A DNA stretch of 64,000 bases, taken from Candidatus Roseilinea sp. (lineage in GTDB: Bacteria > Chloroflexota > Anaerolineae > J036 > Brachytrichaceae). The stretch lies in NCBI GenBank assembly GCA_025998955.1, contig AP024676.1, positions 4,524,001 through 4,588,000 of the forward strand, read 5' to 3'. The notes beneath the pieces are model-generated. The model had not been told where the DNA came from and made no database searches. It worked only from the letters and a program-made list of their open reading frames with translations. This document shows positions 1 to 8,052 of this stretch, piece after piece. The translations under genes were made by a program, and so were the position numbers. The stretch's first letter is position 1. The number at the start of each line of letters is the position of its first letter.

Positions 1-151
1 GCGCACGTGCAGAGCGCAAAGCAAGGAGAGCCAAGGGGTATAGCGCAGAAAGGTGGGTGACTTTTTGCGCGGAGGCAGCAAAGTAGACGGCATGAAAGCC
101 ATGCCGGGCCACACATGTTCACCGGTTGTCGGTGTGGCTTGACTTTCGATG

Positions 152-268
152 AGACCCGCCCAGGCGTAAACGCCTGGGCTGAGCCGACGGGGGATGCGTG
201 CGGCTTGCCCATAAGCTCAGCGCTGGGATTCATCCCAGCGCGATGACTGACGCTAACAAATCTGCGCT
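152..268 (+). repeat. Two-hairpin dispersed element, copy A
   Basis: This copy carries a perfect 8 bp hairpin (CCCAGGCG 159-166, loop TAAA, CGCCTGGG 171-178) and a perfect 10 bp hairpin (GCGCTGGGAT 220-229, ATCCCAGCGC 232-241). A second copy in the same orientation lies at 13350-13475. They share the order AAACGCCTGGGC, a GGATGCG-GCGGCTTGCCC block, the second hairpin, and a final TCTGCGCT. Both copies sit upstream of a gene with a leaderless-type start. Function is unknown; a miniature mobile element or a structured RNA are both possible. Confidence 0.7.
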
Positions 269-373
269 ATACCCAGAGCCAAGAACCGAGAGTCAAGACA
301 CAAGGGATGGAAGACGCAGGGTGCGAGGCCTAAAACGTAAGACGCAAGACGAAACCATTCTTCCCTCACGATC

Positions 374-379
374 TACAAT
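374..379 (+). promoter_or_regulatory. -10 element next to a start codon
   Basis: TACAAT ends 6 nt before the ATG at 386, so transcription would begin at or next to the start codon. No Shine-Dalgarno sequence is present. No good -35 is seen. Confidence 0.45.
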
Positions 380-385
380 GCGCCC

Positions 386-1264
386 ATGACGCTCTATCTG
401 GGCTGCCCGATGTGGGGACTGAAGACGTGGGTGGGCAGCTTCTTCCCGCCGGGCACGCAGCCGAAGGACTTCCTCGCGACCTACAGCCGGCGCCTGAACG
501 CCGTCGAAGGCAATACCACTTTCTACGCCCTGCCGGATGCAGACACGGTCGCGCGCTGGCGCGACGCCACGCCGCCGGGATTCAAATTCTGTTTGAAAGT
601 CCCCCAGGCGATCAGCCATTACAAGCGGTTGCGCGGCTGCGAGGTCGAGACCGCCGCGTTCGCCGATCGCCTGCGGCTGCTAGGCGACCGGCGCGGGCCG
701 GCCTTCCTGCAACTGCCACCGGCGTTCAGTGCGGCACACCTAAGCGCGCTCGATGATTGGCTGGCCGCGTGGCCGGCCGATCTGCCCATCGCTGTCGAAC
801 CGCGCCACGCCGATTTCTTCGGCCCGGCGGAAGCTGAGTTCGATGCGCTCCTACGCCGGTACGACGCGGCACGTTGCATCTTTGACACGAAGGCGCTGTT
901 TAGCGCGCAGGCGTCTAGCCCGGGAGTTGCGGAGGCCCAAGCGCGCAAACCGCGCTTCCCCACGCGTTATACGCGCACGGCAGCATTTGCCTTCGTGCGC
1001 TATGTCGGACATCCCGACGTGTCGGCGAACCGGCCCTGGCTGGAAGGGTGGGCTTCCCATGCAGCGAAGTGGCTGGCCGGCGACGAGGACATCTACTTCT
1101 TCTGCCATCACCCCGACGACACGCACGCACCTGCGCTCATCCGCCTTTTCTATGACCTCGTCGGTGAGCTTTCGCCGGCGCGACCGCCGCTCCCGGACTG
1201 GAATGTAGCCGATTCGTCGGCCCAACCAGGTTTGTTCGACGGCCAAGCACGCCGAAAATCCTGA
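386..1264 (+). CDS. DUF72 (YecE-like) family protein
   Basis: The 292-residue protein has the usual DUF72 layout: an N-terminal strand with LGCPMW, a VEGNTTFYALP block (family pattern VE.N.TFY) near residues 39-50, FKFCLKVP around residue 70, FLQLPP near 109, and IAVEPRH near 135. These proteins fold as a TIM barrel and their biochemical role is not established. It reads alone in this direction. The ATG at 386 follows a TACAAT hexamer by only 6 nt and lacks a ribosome binding site, which suggests a leaderless message. Family assignment is strong from the motifs; function is unknown. Confidence 0.9.
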   Translation: MTLYLGCPMWGLKTWVGSFFPPGTQPKDFLATYSRRLNAVEGNTTFYALPDADTVARWRDATPPGFKFCLKVPQAISHYKRLRGCEVETAAFADRLRLLGDRRGPAFLQLPPAFSAAHLSALDDWLAAWPADLPIAVEPRHADFFGPAEAEFDALLRRYDAARCIFDTKALFSAQASSPGVAEAQARKPRFPTRYTRTAAFAFVRYVGHPDVSANRPWLEGWASHAAKWLAGDEDIYFFCHHPDDTHAPALIRLFYDLVGELSPARPPLPDWNVADSSAQPGLFDGQARRKS

Positions 1265-1283
1265 TCCCGTTTCATCGTGTCGG

Positions 1284-1308
1284 TTGAACAATTACTGAAC
1301 TTGTTCAA
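1284..1308. repeat. Inverted repeat after the DUF72 gene
   Basis: TTGAACAA (1284-1291) and TTGTTCAA (1301-1308) form an 8 bp inverted repeat with a 9 nt spacer. There is no T run, so it is a weak terminator candidate. Its GTTCA core resembles the half-site of the operator at 1418-1450, so it could be a second regulator site. Confidence 0.4.
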
Positions 1309-1382
1309 AGCGAATTGAGCATGCACGGGATTCCAAGAATCAATTTTTGACCATTTTGCCGGGATTTTTAACAATAAAACAC

Positions 1383-1410
1383 TTGACATGATCTCTCTGA
1401 GCCCTATACT
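1383..1410 (+). promoter_or_regulatory. Sigma70-type promoter of the LacI-family gene
   Basis: TTGACA (1383-1388) and TATACT (1405-1410) are separated by 16 bp. This is one of the best promoters in the window. Transcription should start near 1417, at the left edge of the palindrome. Confidence 0.8.
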
Positions 1411-1417
1411 GATATTT

Positions 1418-1450
1418 GTTCACTGAATAGATGTGTCTATTTCAGTGAAC
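1418..1450. promoter_or_regulatory. Palindromic operator over the transcription start
   Basis: GTTCACTGAATAGA (1418-1431) and TCTATTTCAGTGAAC (1436-1450) form a 14 bp inverted repeat with one extra T and a TGTG centre. It begins 7 nt after the -10 box and ends before the regulator gene. The position fits autorepression by the LacI-type protein. It could also act as a 5' mRNA hairpin. Confidence 0.7.
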
Positions 1451-1452
1451 TC

Positions 1453-2541
1453 ATGTTCGAACAGACGATGGGAGGTTCCATGTCTGCGCCTGCTACGCTG
1501 CGCGATGTCGCTAAACTTGCCGGTGTATCCCTCGGCACAGCATCGCAGGCTTTGAACAATCGCCCCAACGTGCTGCCCGAGACGCGCAATCGTGTGCTGG
1601 ATGCAGCCCGTGCGCTTGGATATTCGCCTCGCAATGCCCACAGCGGCGCTCACAATCTCTCCGTCATCGGCATGCTGACCAAGCACGATGTCGGCCCGCC
1701 GGCACCGTTCAACGTGTTCTTCTCACATGTGCAGGCCGGCATCGAGCAGGAATGCCGCGCCCATCGCATCAGCCTGATGTTCGCCAGCGTCGAAGTGGAT
1801 GAGAGCAATCGTCCCATCGAGTGGCCGCGCATGATCGAGGACAAGCACATTGACGGCCTGATCCTCATCGGCATCTATCTCCCAGAGGAGGCACGCAGCG
1901 AATTGCAACGCAAATTGGGCAGGCTGATCGTGCTGGTGGACGGCTACGCGCCCGGCGCGCCATTCGATAGCGTGCTGATTGACAACCTCGGCGGCGCAAC
2001 ACAGGCAGTCAATCACCTCATTGATCTGGGCCACCGGCACATCGGGCTGATCGGGGCGAATCCGGCCTCGCCGCCCGATATCCTCGAACGCCGTGAGGGC
2101 TATCTGCGAACGCTAGCCGCGCGAGGCATTCCGCAGACATACGTCGAGGATAGCTTGATGCGCCGCGAGGAAGGCTACGCGGCCTTGCAGCGCCTGCTGA
2201 AGCGTGCGCCGCAGGTCACGGCCGTCTTCGTCACCAACGACGACACCGCCATCGGCGTAATGCATGCGGCGCATGACATGGGCCTGCGCGTGCCGGACGA
2301 TCTCTCGATCGTCGGCTTCGACGATATTGACCTGGCCAGCGAGATTCACCCCGCATTGACCACGGTGCACGTGCACAAAGCCTGGCTAGGCAAATTCGGC
2401 GTACGACGCTTGCTGGAGCGCGCTCAGGCACCCGACCAGCCAACGCTGACGATCACCATCGCTACGCATTTGGTCGAGCGCGAATCTACGACGCATGCGA
2501 AATCATTCAAGGAGGTGGTGACATCGAGCGAATCGCAATGA
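1453..2541 (+). CDS. LacI family transcriptional regulator
   Basis: The protein begins with a LacI helix-turn-helix (TLRDVAKLAGVSLGTASQAL, then NNRP and VLPETRNRV) followed by a periplasmic-binding-protein-like sensor domain with VFVTNDDTAIGVMHAAHDMG and IVGFDDIDLASEIHPALTTV. Such proteins bind a sugar or related ligand and release an operator. The first ATG is at 1453; ATG 1480 (353 residues) directly follows GGGAGG and fits the family better. It lies 92 bp upstream of the ABC importer on the same strand, so it probably controls both itself and the importer, through the palindrome at 1418-1450. The ligand is not known; an oligosaccharide is inferred from neighbours. Confidence 0.93.
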   Translation: MFEQTMGGSMSAPATLRDVAKLAGVSLGTASQALNNRPNVLPETRNRVLDAARALGYSPRNAHSGAHNLSVIGMLTKHDVGPPAPFNVFFSHVQAGIEQECRAHRISLMFASVEVDESNRPIEWPRMIEDKHIDGLILIGIYLPEEARSELQRKLGRLIVLVDGYAPGAPFDSVLIDNLGGATQAVNHLIDLGHRHIGLIGANPASPPDILERREGYLRTLAARGIPQTYVEDSLMRREEGYAALQRLLKRAPQVTAVFVTNDDTAIGVMHAAHDMGLRVPDDLSIVGFDDIDLASEIHPALTTVHVHKAWLGKFGVRRLLERAQAPDQPTLTITIATHLVERESTTHAKSFKEVVTSSESQ

Positions 2542-2633
2542 ATAACTTTTGTTGAGTCACAAGCGCTCCGCGCATTCAAACGAACGATGGTGGCCAATAT
2601 CCAATCCATGTTGATTAGAAGGAGAGAAGAACC

Positions 2634-4724
2634 ATGAAGACCGTTTCGCGACGCAAGTTTCTGAAGGCTGCGGCGTTCGCAGCCGGCACAGTCGGTCTGG
2701 CGGCCTGCGCCACGACAGCACCGGCGCCCACCGCAGCGCCCCCAGCGCCGCCGACAGAAGCTCCCAAGCCCGCCGAACCCGCTGCGCCGGCTGAGCCGAC
2801 CAAGGCTCCTGAGCCCGCTGCACCGCCGAGCAAGTTCAACGAGTCGCCGATGCTGGCCGAGATGGTCAAGGCTGGCAAGCTGCCGCCGGTAGATCAACGT
2901 TTGCCGGAGAACCCGCAGGTCGTCACGCCGCTGGTGAGCGAGGGCAAGTACGGCGGCACGCTGCGCCAGGGCATTGTCGGCACGAGCGTCACCTGGGGCG
3001 GTGGCCTCTACACCGTCCAGTGGGAGAACCTGGTGCAGTGGAAGCCGGACTTCTCCGACACCGAGCCCAGCCTGGCCGAAAAGATCGAGATCAGCCCGGA
3101 CGGGCGGGAATACACCTTCACCTTGCGCAAGGGCATCAAGTGGTCGGATGGCCAGCCCTTCACCGCCGATGACATCATGTTCTACATCAACGACGTGATG
3201 TTCAACAAGGAACTCAACCCCGGCGGTCCCGGCGCCGACTGGCTGCCCAACTCTCAGCGCGAGGGGTTCAAGGCCGAGAAGGTGGACGATCAAACCTTCA
3301 AGCTGATCTTCCCGAACCCGTATGGCACGCTGCTCTACAACCTGGCTACTTGGAGCGGCCGGCAGTTCGCGCAGTATCCCAAGCACTACCTGCAGCAGTT
3401 CCACAAGGCCTACAATGAAAAGGCCGACGAGCTGGCCAAGCAGGAGGGCTTGGAGAATTGGGTGCAGCTCTTCTTCCGCAAAGGGCCGGATACCTGGGGC
3501 AACCCCGACCGCTTCATGGATGTGCCCGAGTATCCGTCGCTCGGCCCGTGGGTGGTGGTGCAGCCGATCGGCTCCGGCACGACGGCCAAGTTCACGCGCA
3601 ACCCATACTACTGGAAGGTGGACGACAAGGGCAACCAACTGCCTTACATGGACGAGGTGGTCGTTACCGCTTACCAGGATCCGGAGACCCGCGCGCTGGC
3701 CATGCTGAACGGCGATCTGGATTTCATCAAGGATCCGGGTGAGGGCAACCGCGAGTTGTACTTCGACGCGATGAATGAAGGTAAGCCCATCAGCATCATC
3801 TCGCGCACGCCCGACGGCGGCAATACCATCTCGATCCACTTCAACCAGGGTTCCAAGAACCCCGTGTTGCGCGAGGTCTTCCAGAACAAGGACTTCCGCA
3901 TTGGGATGTCGCACGCTATCAACCGCGAGGAGATCATCGAGGTGGTGTTCAAGGGCCAGGGCAAGCCAGCCCAGGTCGCCCCGCTGGAAAGCTCGCCGCT
4001 GTATCACGAGAAGCTGGCCAACCAGTACTTGGAGTACGACGTGGCGAAGGCGAATGAGCACCTGGACAAAGTGTTGCCGAATAAGGACGCCAACGGCATG
4101 CGCCTCGGGCCGGACGGCAAGCCGTTCTCGATCATCTGGACGTGCCTCGACCAAAACTACACCGGTGGTGACGTGCGCTCCTGGCTGCAAGCGGCTGAGC
4201 TGATGGTTGGCTACTTCAAGGCCGTCGGCGTGGAGGTCAAGCTTGACGTCATATCCGATCAGGTGCTAGGCGAGCGCCGTCGAACGAACGACGTGGACAT
4301 GTTCATCTTCCACGGCGGCGAGGGCGGCGCCGGCATGAGCGCAATCTTCGACCCGCGCTGGCACATCCCCGGGGAATATTGGGGCTTCTTCAGTCACGGC
4401 TGGTCTCCGTTCCTTGTGCCGAGCGATCTGACCGACGAGGAGAAAGCCAACTTCGTCGAACCCCCGCCGCGCATGGCCGAATATCGCAAGATGTTCGAAG
4501 AGGCGACGCAAAAGACGACGCGCGAGGAGCAGATCACGGCCATGAAGAAGGTGCTGGATGCCTCGGCCGAGGAATTCTGGGTCATCGGCGTCTCGCGCCC
4601 CGGCATGGGCTATCAGCCGACGAGCAAGCGGCTGGTCGGTCTGCCCGATGGCGCGATAGACGGCTGGCTGCCCGGCACGCACAAGATTATGCGACCCGAG
4701 CAGTGGTTCATCGCCGAAGGCTAA
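2634..4724 (+). CDS. ABC transporter substrate-binding lipoprotein, SBP_bac_5 type
   Basis: This 696-residue extracytoplasmic receptor captures peptides or, in this subfamily, often oligosaccharides, and delivers them to the permeases encoded next. The N terminus has a twin-arginine signal (SRRKFLK, RR at 6-7) and a lipobox LAAC with lipidated Cys 25. A Thr/Ala/Pro-rich linker to about residue 65 follows, typical of Chloroflexota lipoproteins. Mid-protein motifs such as FTLRKGIKWSDGQPFTADD are characteristic of the family. A strong AGAAGGAGAG site precedes ATG 2634. It heads a five-gene transport cluster behind a LacI regulator and next to glycoside hydrolases, which favours a sugar substrate, but the ligand is inferred. 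Confidence 0.93.
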   Translation: MKTVSRRKFLKAAAFAAGTVGLAACATTAPAPTAAPPAPPTEAPKPAEPAAPAEPTKAPEPAAPPSKFNESPMLAEMVKAGKLPPVDQRLPENPQVVTPLVSEGKYGGTLRQGIVGTSVTWGGGLYTVQWENLVQWKPDFSDTEPSLAEKIEISPDGREYTFTLRKGIKWSDGQPFTADDIMFYINDVMFNKELNPGGPGADWLPNSQREGFKAEKVDDQTFKLIFPNPYGTLLYNLATWSGRQFAQYPKHYLQQFHKAYNEKADELAKQEGLENWVQLFFRKGPDTWGNPDRFMDVPEYPSLGPWVVVQPIGSGTTAKFTRNPYYWKVDDKGNQLPYMDEVVVTAYQDPETRALAMLNGDLDFIKDPGEGNRELYFDAMNEGKPISIISRTPDGGNTISIHFNQGSKNPVLREVFQNKDFRIGMSHAINREEIIEVVFKGQGKPAQVAPLESSPLYHEKLANQYLEYDVAKANEHLDKVLPNKDANGMRLGPDGKPFSIIWTCLDQNYTGGDVRSWLQAAELMVGYFKAVGVEVKLDVISDQVLGERRRTNDVDMFIFHGGEGGAGMSAIFDPRWHIPGEYWGFFSHGWSPFLVPSDLTDEEKANFVEPPPRMAEYRKMFEEATQKTTREEQITAMKKVLDASAEEFWVIGVSRPGMGYQPTSKRLVGLPDGAIDGWLPGTHKIMRPEQWFIAEG

Positions 4725-4741
4725 GTTGAAGCGCGTGTAAA

Positions 4742-4804
4742 CTACGGGATACGCAACACGGCATCACGTTTTACGCCTTTCACAACGTGTTGCGTATTCC
4801 GTAG
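4742..4804. repeat. Long hairpin between receptor and permease genes
   Basis: CTACGGGATACGCAACACG (4742-4760) pairs with its near-exact complement at 4786-4804 (19 bp, one G-T pair) around a 25 nt loop. There is no T run. It is in the usual place for an mRNA-stabilising structure that keeps binding-protein mRNA above permease mRNA. It also resembles other dispersed hairpins here, such as 48314-48382. Confidence 0.7.
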
Positions 4805-4819
4805 CTGAGGGTAACGCCG

Positions 4820-5806
4820 ATGTGGAAGTTCATGCTGCGTCGCCTGTCTTACGCCATCGTTGCGATCTTCGTCATCTCGCTCGTCTCGTTTGCGGTCATC
4901 CAGTTGCCCCCAGGTGACTACGTCACCGACATGATCAACCGTATGCGCTTGGCCGGCGGCAAGCTCGACCCGGAGTTCGAGCAGCGCATGCGCGAGGTGT
5001 ATGGATTCGACCAACCGATGATCGTGCAGTACGCCAAGTGGATGGGCAACATCATCACGCGCGGCGAGTTCGGTTACTCGTTCGTATACAAGCGTGACGC
5101 CAGTGAGATGATCATGGAACGCCTGCCGACGACGGCTGTGATGGTGCTCGGCGCAGTGATGCTCACATGGTCCATCGCGTTGCCGTTGGGCGTCTACGCC
5201 GCCGTGCACAAGTACTCGATCCTGGACTACGGCGCGGGGTTCATCGGGTTCTTCGGTTTGGCCGTGCCCAGCTTCATTCTGGCGATCATCGTGCTTTACT
5301 TCACCTACCGTGCCTTCGGTCGGGCAACGATCGGTTTGTTCTCGCCGGAGTATGTGGATGCGCCGTGGAGCTGGAACAAGTTGCTGGACCTGTTGAAACA
5401 CATGTGGGTGCCGGCGCTGCTGGCGGCCGTCACCGGCATCGGGGCGCTCACCCAGACCATGCGCGCGAATTTGCTGGACGAGCTGAACAAGCCCTACGTC
5501 AACACGGCGCGCGCCAAGGGACTATCGGAATCACGGCTGCTGTGGAAATACCCGGTGCGACACGCGCTCAACCCGTTCGTCAGCACCATCGGCTGGCTGT
5601 TGCCGGCGCTGGTGGCGGGCGACGTCATCATCTCCATCGTGCTCAACCTGCCCACGGCCGGCTCGATGCTCTACGCGGCGCTGCTTCAGCAAGACCAATA
5701 CGTCGCAGCGGGATTCATCCTGTTGCTCAGCACGCTGACGGTGATCGGCACGTTGATCTCCGACTTGCTGCTGGCCTGGCTCGACCCACGCATCCGTCTC
5801 TCTTAG
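4820..5806 (+). CDS. ABC transporter permease, DppB/OppB type
   Basis: This 328-residue inner-membrane protein forms half of the transport channel. An N-terminal membrane helix (IVAIFVISLVSFAVIQLPPGDYVTD) is followed by the conserved extracytoplasmic part (EQRMREVYGFDQPM) and a five-helix BPD_transp_1 core. The ATPase-contacting EAA loop reads YVNTARAKGLSESRLLWKYPVRHALNP. The length is normal for the family. It follows the receptor gene after a long hairpin and precedes the DppC-type partner by 20 bp. The residues do not reveal the substrate. Confidence 0.93.
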   Translation: MWKFMLRRLSYAIVAIFVISLVSFAVIQLPPGDYVTDMINRMRLAGGKLDPEFEQRMREVYGFDQPMIVQYAKWMGNIITRGEFGYSFVYKRDASEMIMERLPTTAVMVLGAVMLTWSIALPLGVYAAVHKYSILDYGAGFIGFFGLAVPSFILAIIVLYFTYRAFGRATIGLFSPEYVDAPWSWNKLLDLLKHMWVPALLAAVTGIGALTQTMRANLLDELNKPYVNTARAKGLSESRLLWKYPVRHALNPFVSTIGWLLPALVAGDVIISIVLNLPTAGSMLYAALLQQDQYVAAGFILLLSTLTVIGTLISDLLLAWLDPRIRLS

Positions 5807-5826
5807 CCCAAGGCTCATAGCTCAAA

Positions 5827-6966
5827 ATGGCCACACTCGCTCCCGGTCTCGAGACCACCCCCCCTGCGGAGGTGCAAGAAGCGCAGCGCAGCGCGGAAGT
5901 CGCCTCGCAGTGGAAGCTGATGTGGTGGAAGTTCCGCAAGGACAAGCTGGCGGTCGTCGGCAGCGTCGTCGTGATCTTCTTCTACACCATGGCGGTCTTT
6001 GCGGAGTTCTTCGCGCCAAAGTCGCCGGAGTTCTTCAACCCGCAGTATGTGTTCGCACCGCCGCAGCCGGTGTATTTCTTCCTCGATGGGCGCTGGGATC
6101 CCTTCGTGTATGGCTTGAAGTTCGAGCGCGACCCGGTCTCGTTGAAGAAGACGTGGTCTATAGATTACAACACACGCATCCCGTGGGGCTTCTTCGTCAA
6201 GGGCGAGCCGTACAAACTTCTCGGCATCATCCCCGGCGACACGCACCTGTTCGGCCCCAAGAACCCCAAGGATCCCTTCTATTTGATGGGCGCGGACAGG
6301 AGCGGCCGGGACATGCTCAGCCGCATCATCCATGCTTCACGCATCTCGCTGACGGTCGGCCTGGTGGGCGTGTTCCTCTCGCTGATCATCGGGGTGACGA
6401 TCGGCGGCATCTCCGGCTTGCTCGGCGGCATGGCGGACGTGGTCATCCAGCGCATCATTGAGATCGTCAACTCCGTGCCCAGCCTGCCGTTGATGATGGC
6501 GCTGGCCGCTACGGTACCCCCTGGCACGCCGCCGGTGCAAGTTTATGTGATCGTCACTATCATCCTGGCGCTGCTGAGCTGGACGGGCATGGCGCGCGTG
6601 GTGCGCGGGCGATTCCTGGCCTTGCGCGAAGAAGACTTCATCCTGGCTGCCCGACTGGATGGCGCGAGCCGCGGTCGGCTGATCTTCCGGCACATGGTGC
6701 CGTCGTTCCTCAGCCACATCATCGCCTCCATCACCATTTCCATTCCCTACATGATCTTGAGCGAGACCGGCTTGAGCTTCCTGGGCATCGGCCTGCGCCC
6801 GCCGGTCGTGAGCTGGGGCGTGATGCTGCGTGATGCGCAGCAGATTGCCATTGTGGTCAACTATCCCTGGCTGCTGTTGCCGGCGGCGGCCGTGGTGATC
6901 TTCGTGTTGGCGATGAACTTCCTGGGCAACGGCCTGCGCGACGCGGCGGATCCATATGCGAACTGA
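5827..6966 (+). CDS. ABC transporter permease, DppC/OppC type
   Basis: The second channel subunit has 379 residues. It has the DppC N-terminal segment (WWKFRKDKLAVVGSVVVIFF) and an unusually long periplasmic insert (about residues 65-150, with YVFAPPQPVYFFLDGRWDPF). The DRSGRDMLSRIIHASRISL signature comes next, then the BPD_transp_1 domain with EAA loop FILAARLDGASRGRLIFRHMVP. Long inserts of this kind are common in large SBP_bac_5 systems. It lies 20 bp after the DppB gene and 3 bp before the first ATPase gene, so it is cotranscribed. Confidence 0.93.
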   Translation: MATLAPGLETTPPAEVQEAQRSAEVASQWKLMWWKFRKDKLAVVGSVVVIFFYTMAVFAEFFAPKSPEFFNPQYVFAPPQPVYFFLDGRWDPFVYGLKFERDPVSLKKTWSIDYNTRIPWGFFVKGEPYKLLGIIPGDTHLFGPKNPKDPFYLMGADRSGRDMLSRIIHASRISLTVGLVGVFLSLIIGVTIGGISGLLGGMADVVIQRIIEIVNSVPSLPLMMALAATVPPGTPPVQVYVIVTIILALLSWTGMARVVRGRFLALREEDFILAARLDGASRGRLIFRHMVPSFLSHIIASITISIPYMILSETGLSFLGIGLRPPVVSWGVMLRDAQQIAIVVNYPWLLLPAAAVVIFVLAMNFLGNGLRDAADPYAN

Positions 6967-6969
6967 GGG

Positions 6970-8034
6970 ATGACCAATGCTATGAAGACCGATACGCAGC
7001 TCGAATTCAAAGACCTGCGCGTGCACTTCTTCACCGACGAAGGCGTGGTGAAAGCCGTGGACGGCGTGGATCTGGTCGTGCCGCGCGGCAAGACCACCTG
7101 CATCGTCGGCGAGAGTGGTTGCGGTAAGAGCGTGATGTCGCTCACGGCCCTGCGGATCGTGCAAAAGCCCGGACGCATCGTGAGCGGCCAAATCCTCTGG
7201 CACAGCAAAAGCGGCGATGTAATTGACCTGGCCAAGCTCAACCCGAAGGGGCAGGAAGTCCGCAAGATCCGCGGCGCCGAGATCGCCATGATTTTCCAGG
7301 AGCCGATGACCAGCCTGAGCGCCCTCTACACCATCGGCAACCAGATCGGCGAGGCCATCCGATTGCATCAGGGTGTGTCTAAGCAAGAGGCGCGCGAACG
7401 CACCATCGAGATGTTGCGCAAGGTGCGCATCCCGCGCCCGGAGCGGCTGGTGGACGAGTACCCATTTCGGCTGAGCGGCGGCATGCGCCAGCGCGCCATG
7501 ATCGCCATGGCGCTCTCGTGCAACCCCAGCTTGTTGATCGCCGACGAGCCGACCACCGCGCTGGACGTGACGACACAAGCACAAATCCTGGACCTGATGC
7601 TGGAGCTGCAACAGGAATACGGCATGAGCATCATGTTCATCACGCACGACCTGGGCGTGGTGGCCGAGATCGCCGACTACGTCGCCGTGATGTATCTGGG
7701 TCGGGTGGTCGAGAGCGCGGATGCGGACACTGTCTTCAACAACCCGAGGCATCCCTACACGCAGGCGCTGCTCAGCTCCGTGCCGAAGATCACCGCCACG
7801 CGCCAACCGCTCGAGCCGATTCAGGGCATGGTGCCCAACCCGTTCCGCCGTCCGTCCGGCTGCACTTTCCATCCGCGCTGCACCAAAGTCATGCCCACCT
7901 GCCGGACGATCGAGCCGGCCATGATTTCGCTCGATGGTGGTCAGAAGGTGCGTTGTCTGCTATATGACGAAGCGGCGCGCGAAGCCGCGATGACAACTGA
8001 TGAAGTCGCTATGGCCGGGCCAACGCCCCGATAA
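6970..8034 (+). CDS. ABC transporter ATP-binding protein, DppD/OppD type
   Basis: This 354-residue ATPase powers the importer with the next gene product. Visible motifs are Walker A GESGCGKS, the Q-loop FQEPMTSLSALYTIG, signature LSGGMRQRAMIAMAL, Walker B LLIADEPTTALD and switch His in MFITHDLGVV. The C-terminal oligopeptide-type extension has GCTFHPRC and later Cys residues, which in some relatives bind an Fe-S cluster. The start at 6970 comes 3 bp after the permease stop; an in-frame ATG at 6982 would give a better distance to GAGGG and remains possible. Confidence 0.93.
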   Translation: MTNAMKTDTQLEFKDLRVHFFTDEGVVKAVDGVDLVVPRGKTTCIVGESGCGKSVMSLTALRIVQKPGRIVSGQILWHSKSGDVIDLAKLNPKGQEVRKIRGAEIAMIFQEPMTSLSALYTIGNQIGEAIRLHQGVSKQEARERTIEMLRKVRIPRPERLVDEYPFRLSGGMRQRAMIAMALSCNPSLLIADEPTTALDVTTQAQILDLMLELQQEYGMSIMFITHDLGVVAEIADYVAVMYLGRVVESADADTVFNNPRHPYTQALLSSVPKITATRQPLEPIQGMVPNPFRRPSGCTFHPRCTKVMPTCRTIEPAMISLDGGQKVRCLLYDEAAREAAMTTDEVAMAGPTPR

Positions 8035-8052
8035 CGACTCGGATGGAGTGAC

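Larger units (their letters stand above)
1..385. other. Gene-free left edge with repeats
   Basis: No credible protein gene is seen in this stretch. It holds a weak hairpin (GCCACAC at 108-114 with GTGTGGC at 132-138), a two-hairpin dispersed element at 152-268, a stretch of AAGACACAAG and ACGTAAGACGCAAGAC type repeats at about 275-352, and a -10 like hexamer just before the DUF72 gene. Confidence 0.6.

Noticed and set aside
1284-1308. Intrinsic terminator for the DUF72 gene
   Set aside because: The stem is only 8 bp, AT-rich, and not followed by a T run.
2424-4190. A long open frame of 588 codons on the minus strand, opposite the importer receptor gene
   Set aside because: It is a GC-rich antisense shadow. 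The plus strand has a signal peptide, ribosome binding site and clear family motifs, while the antisense product has low-complexity Arg/Leu/Val composition and no domain.
6337-7872. A 511-codon minus-strand frame across the DppC and DppD genes
   Set aside because: It spans two well-identified plus-strand genes and is rich in His, Arg and Gln, as expected for an antisense shadow of high-GC coding sequence.
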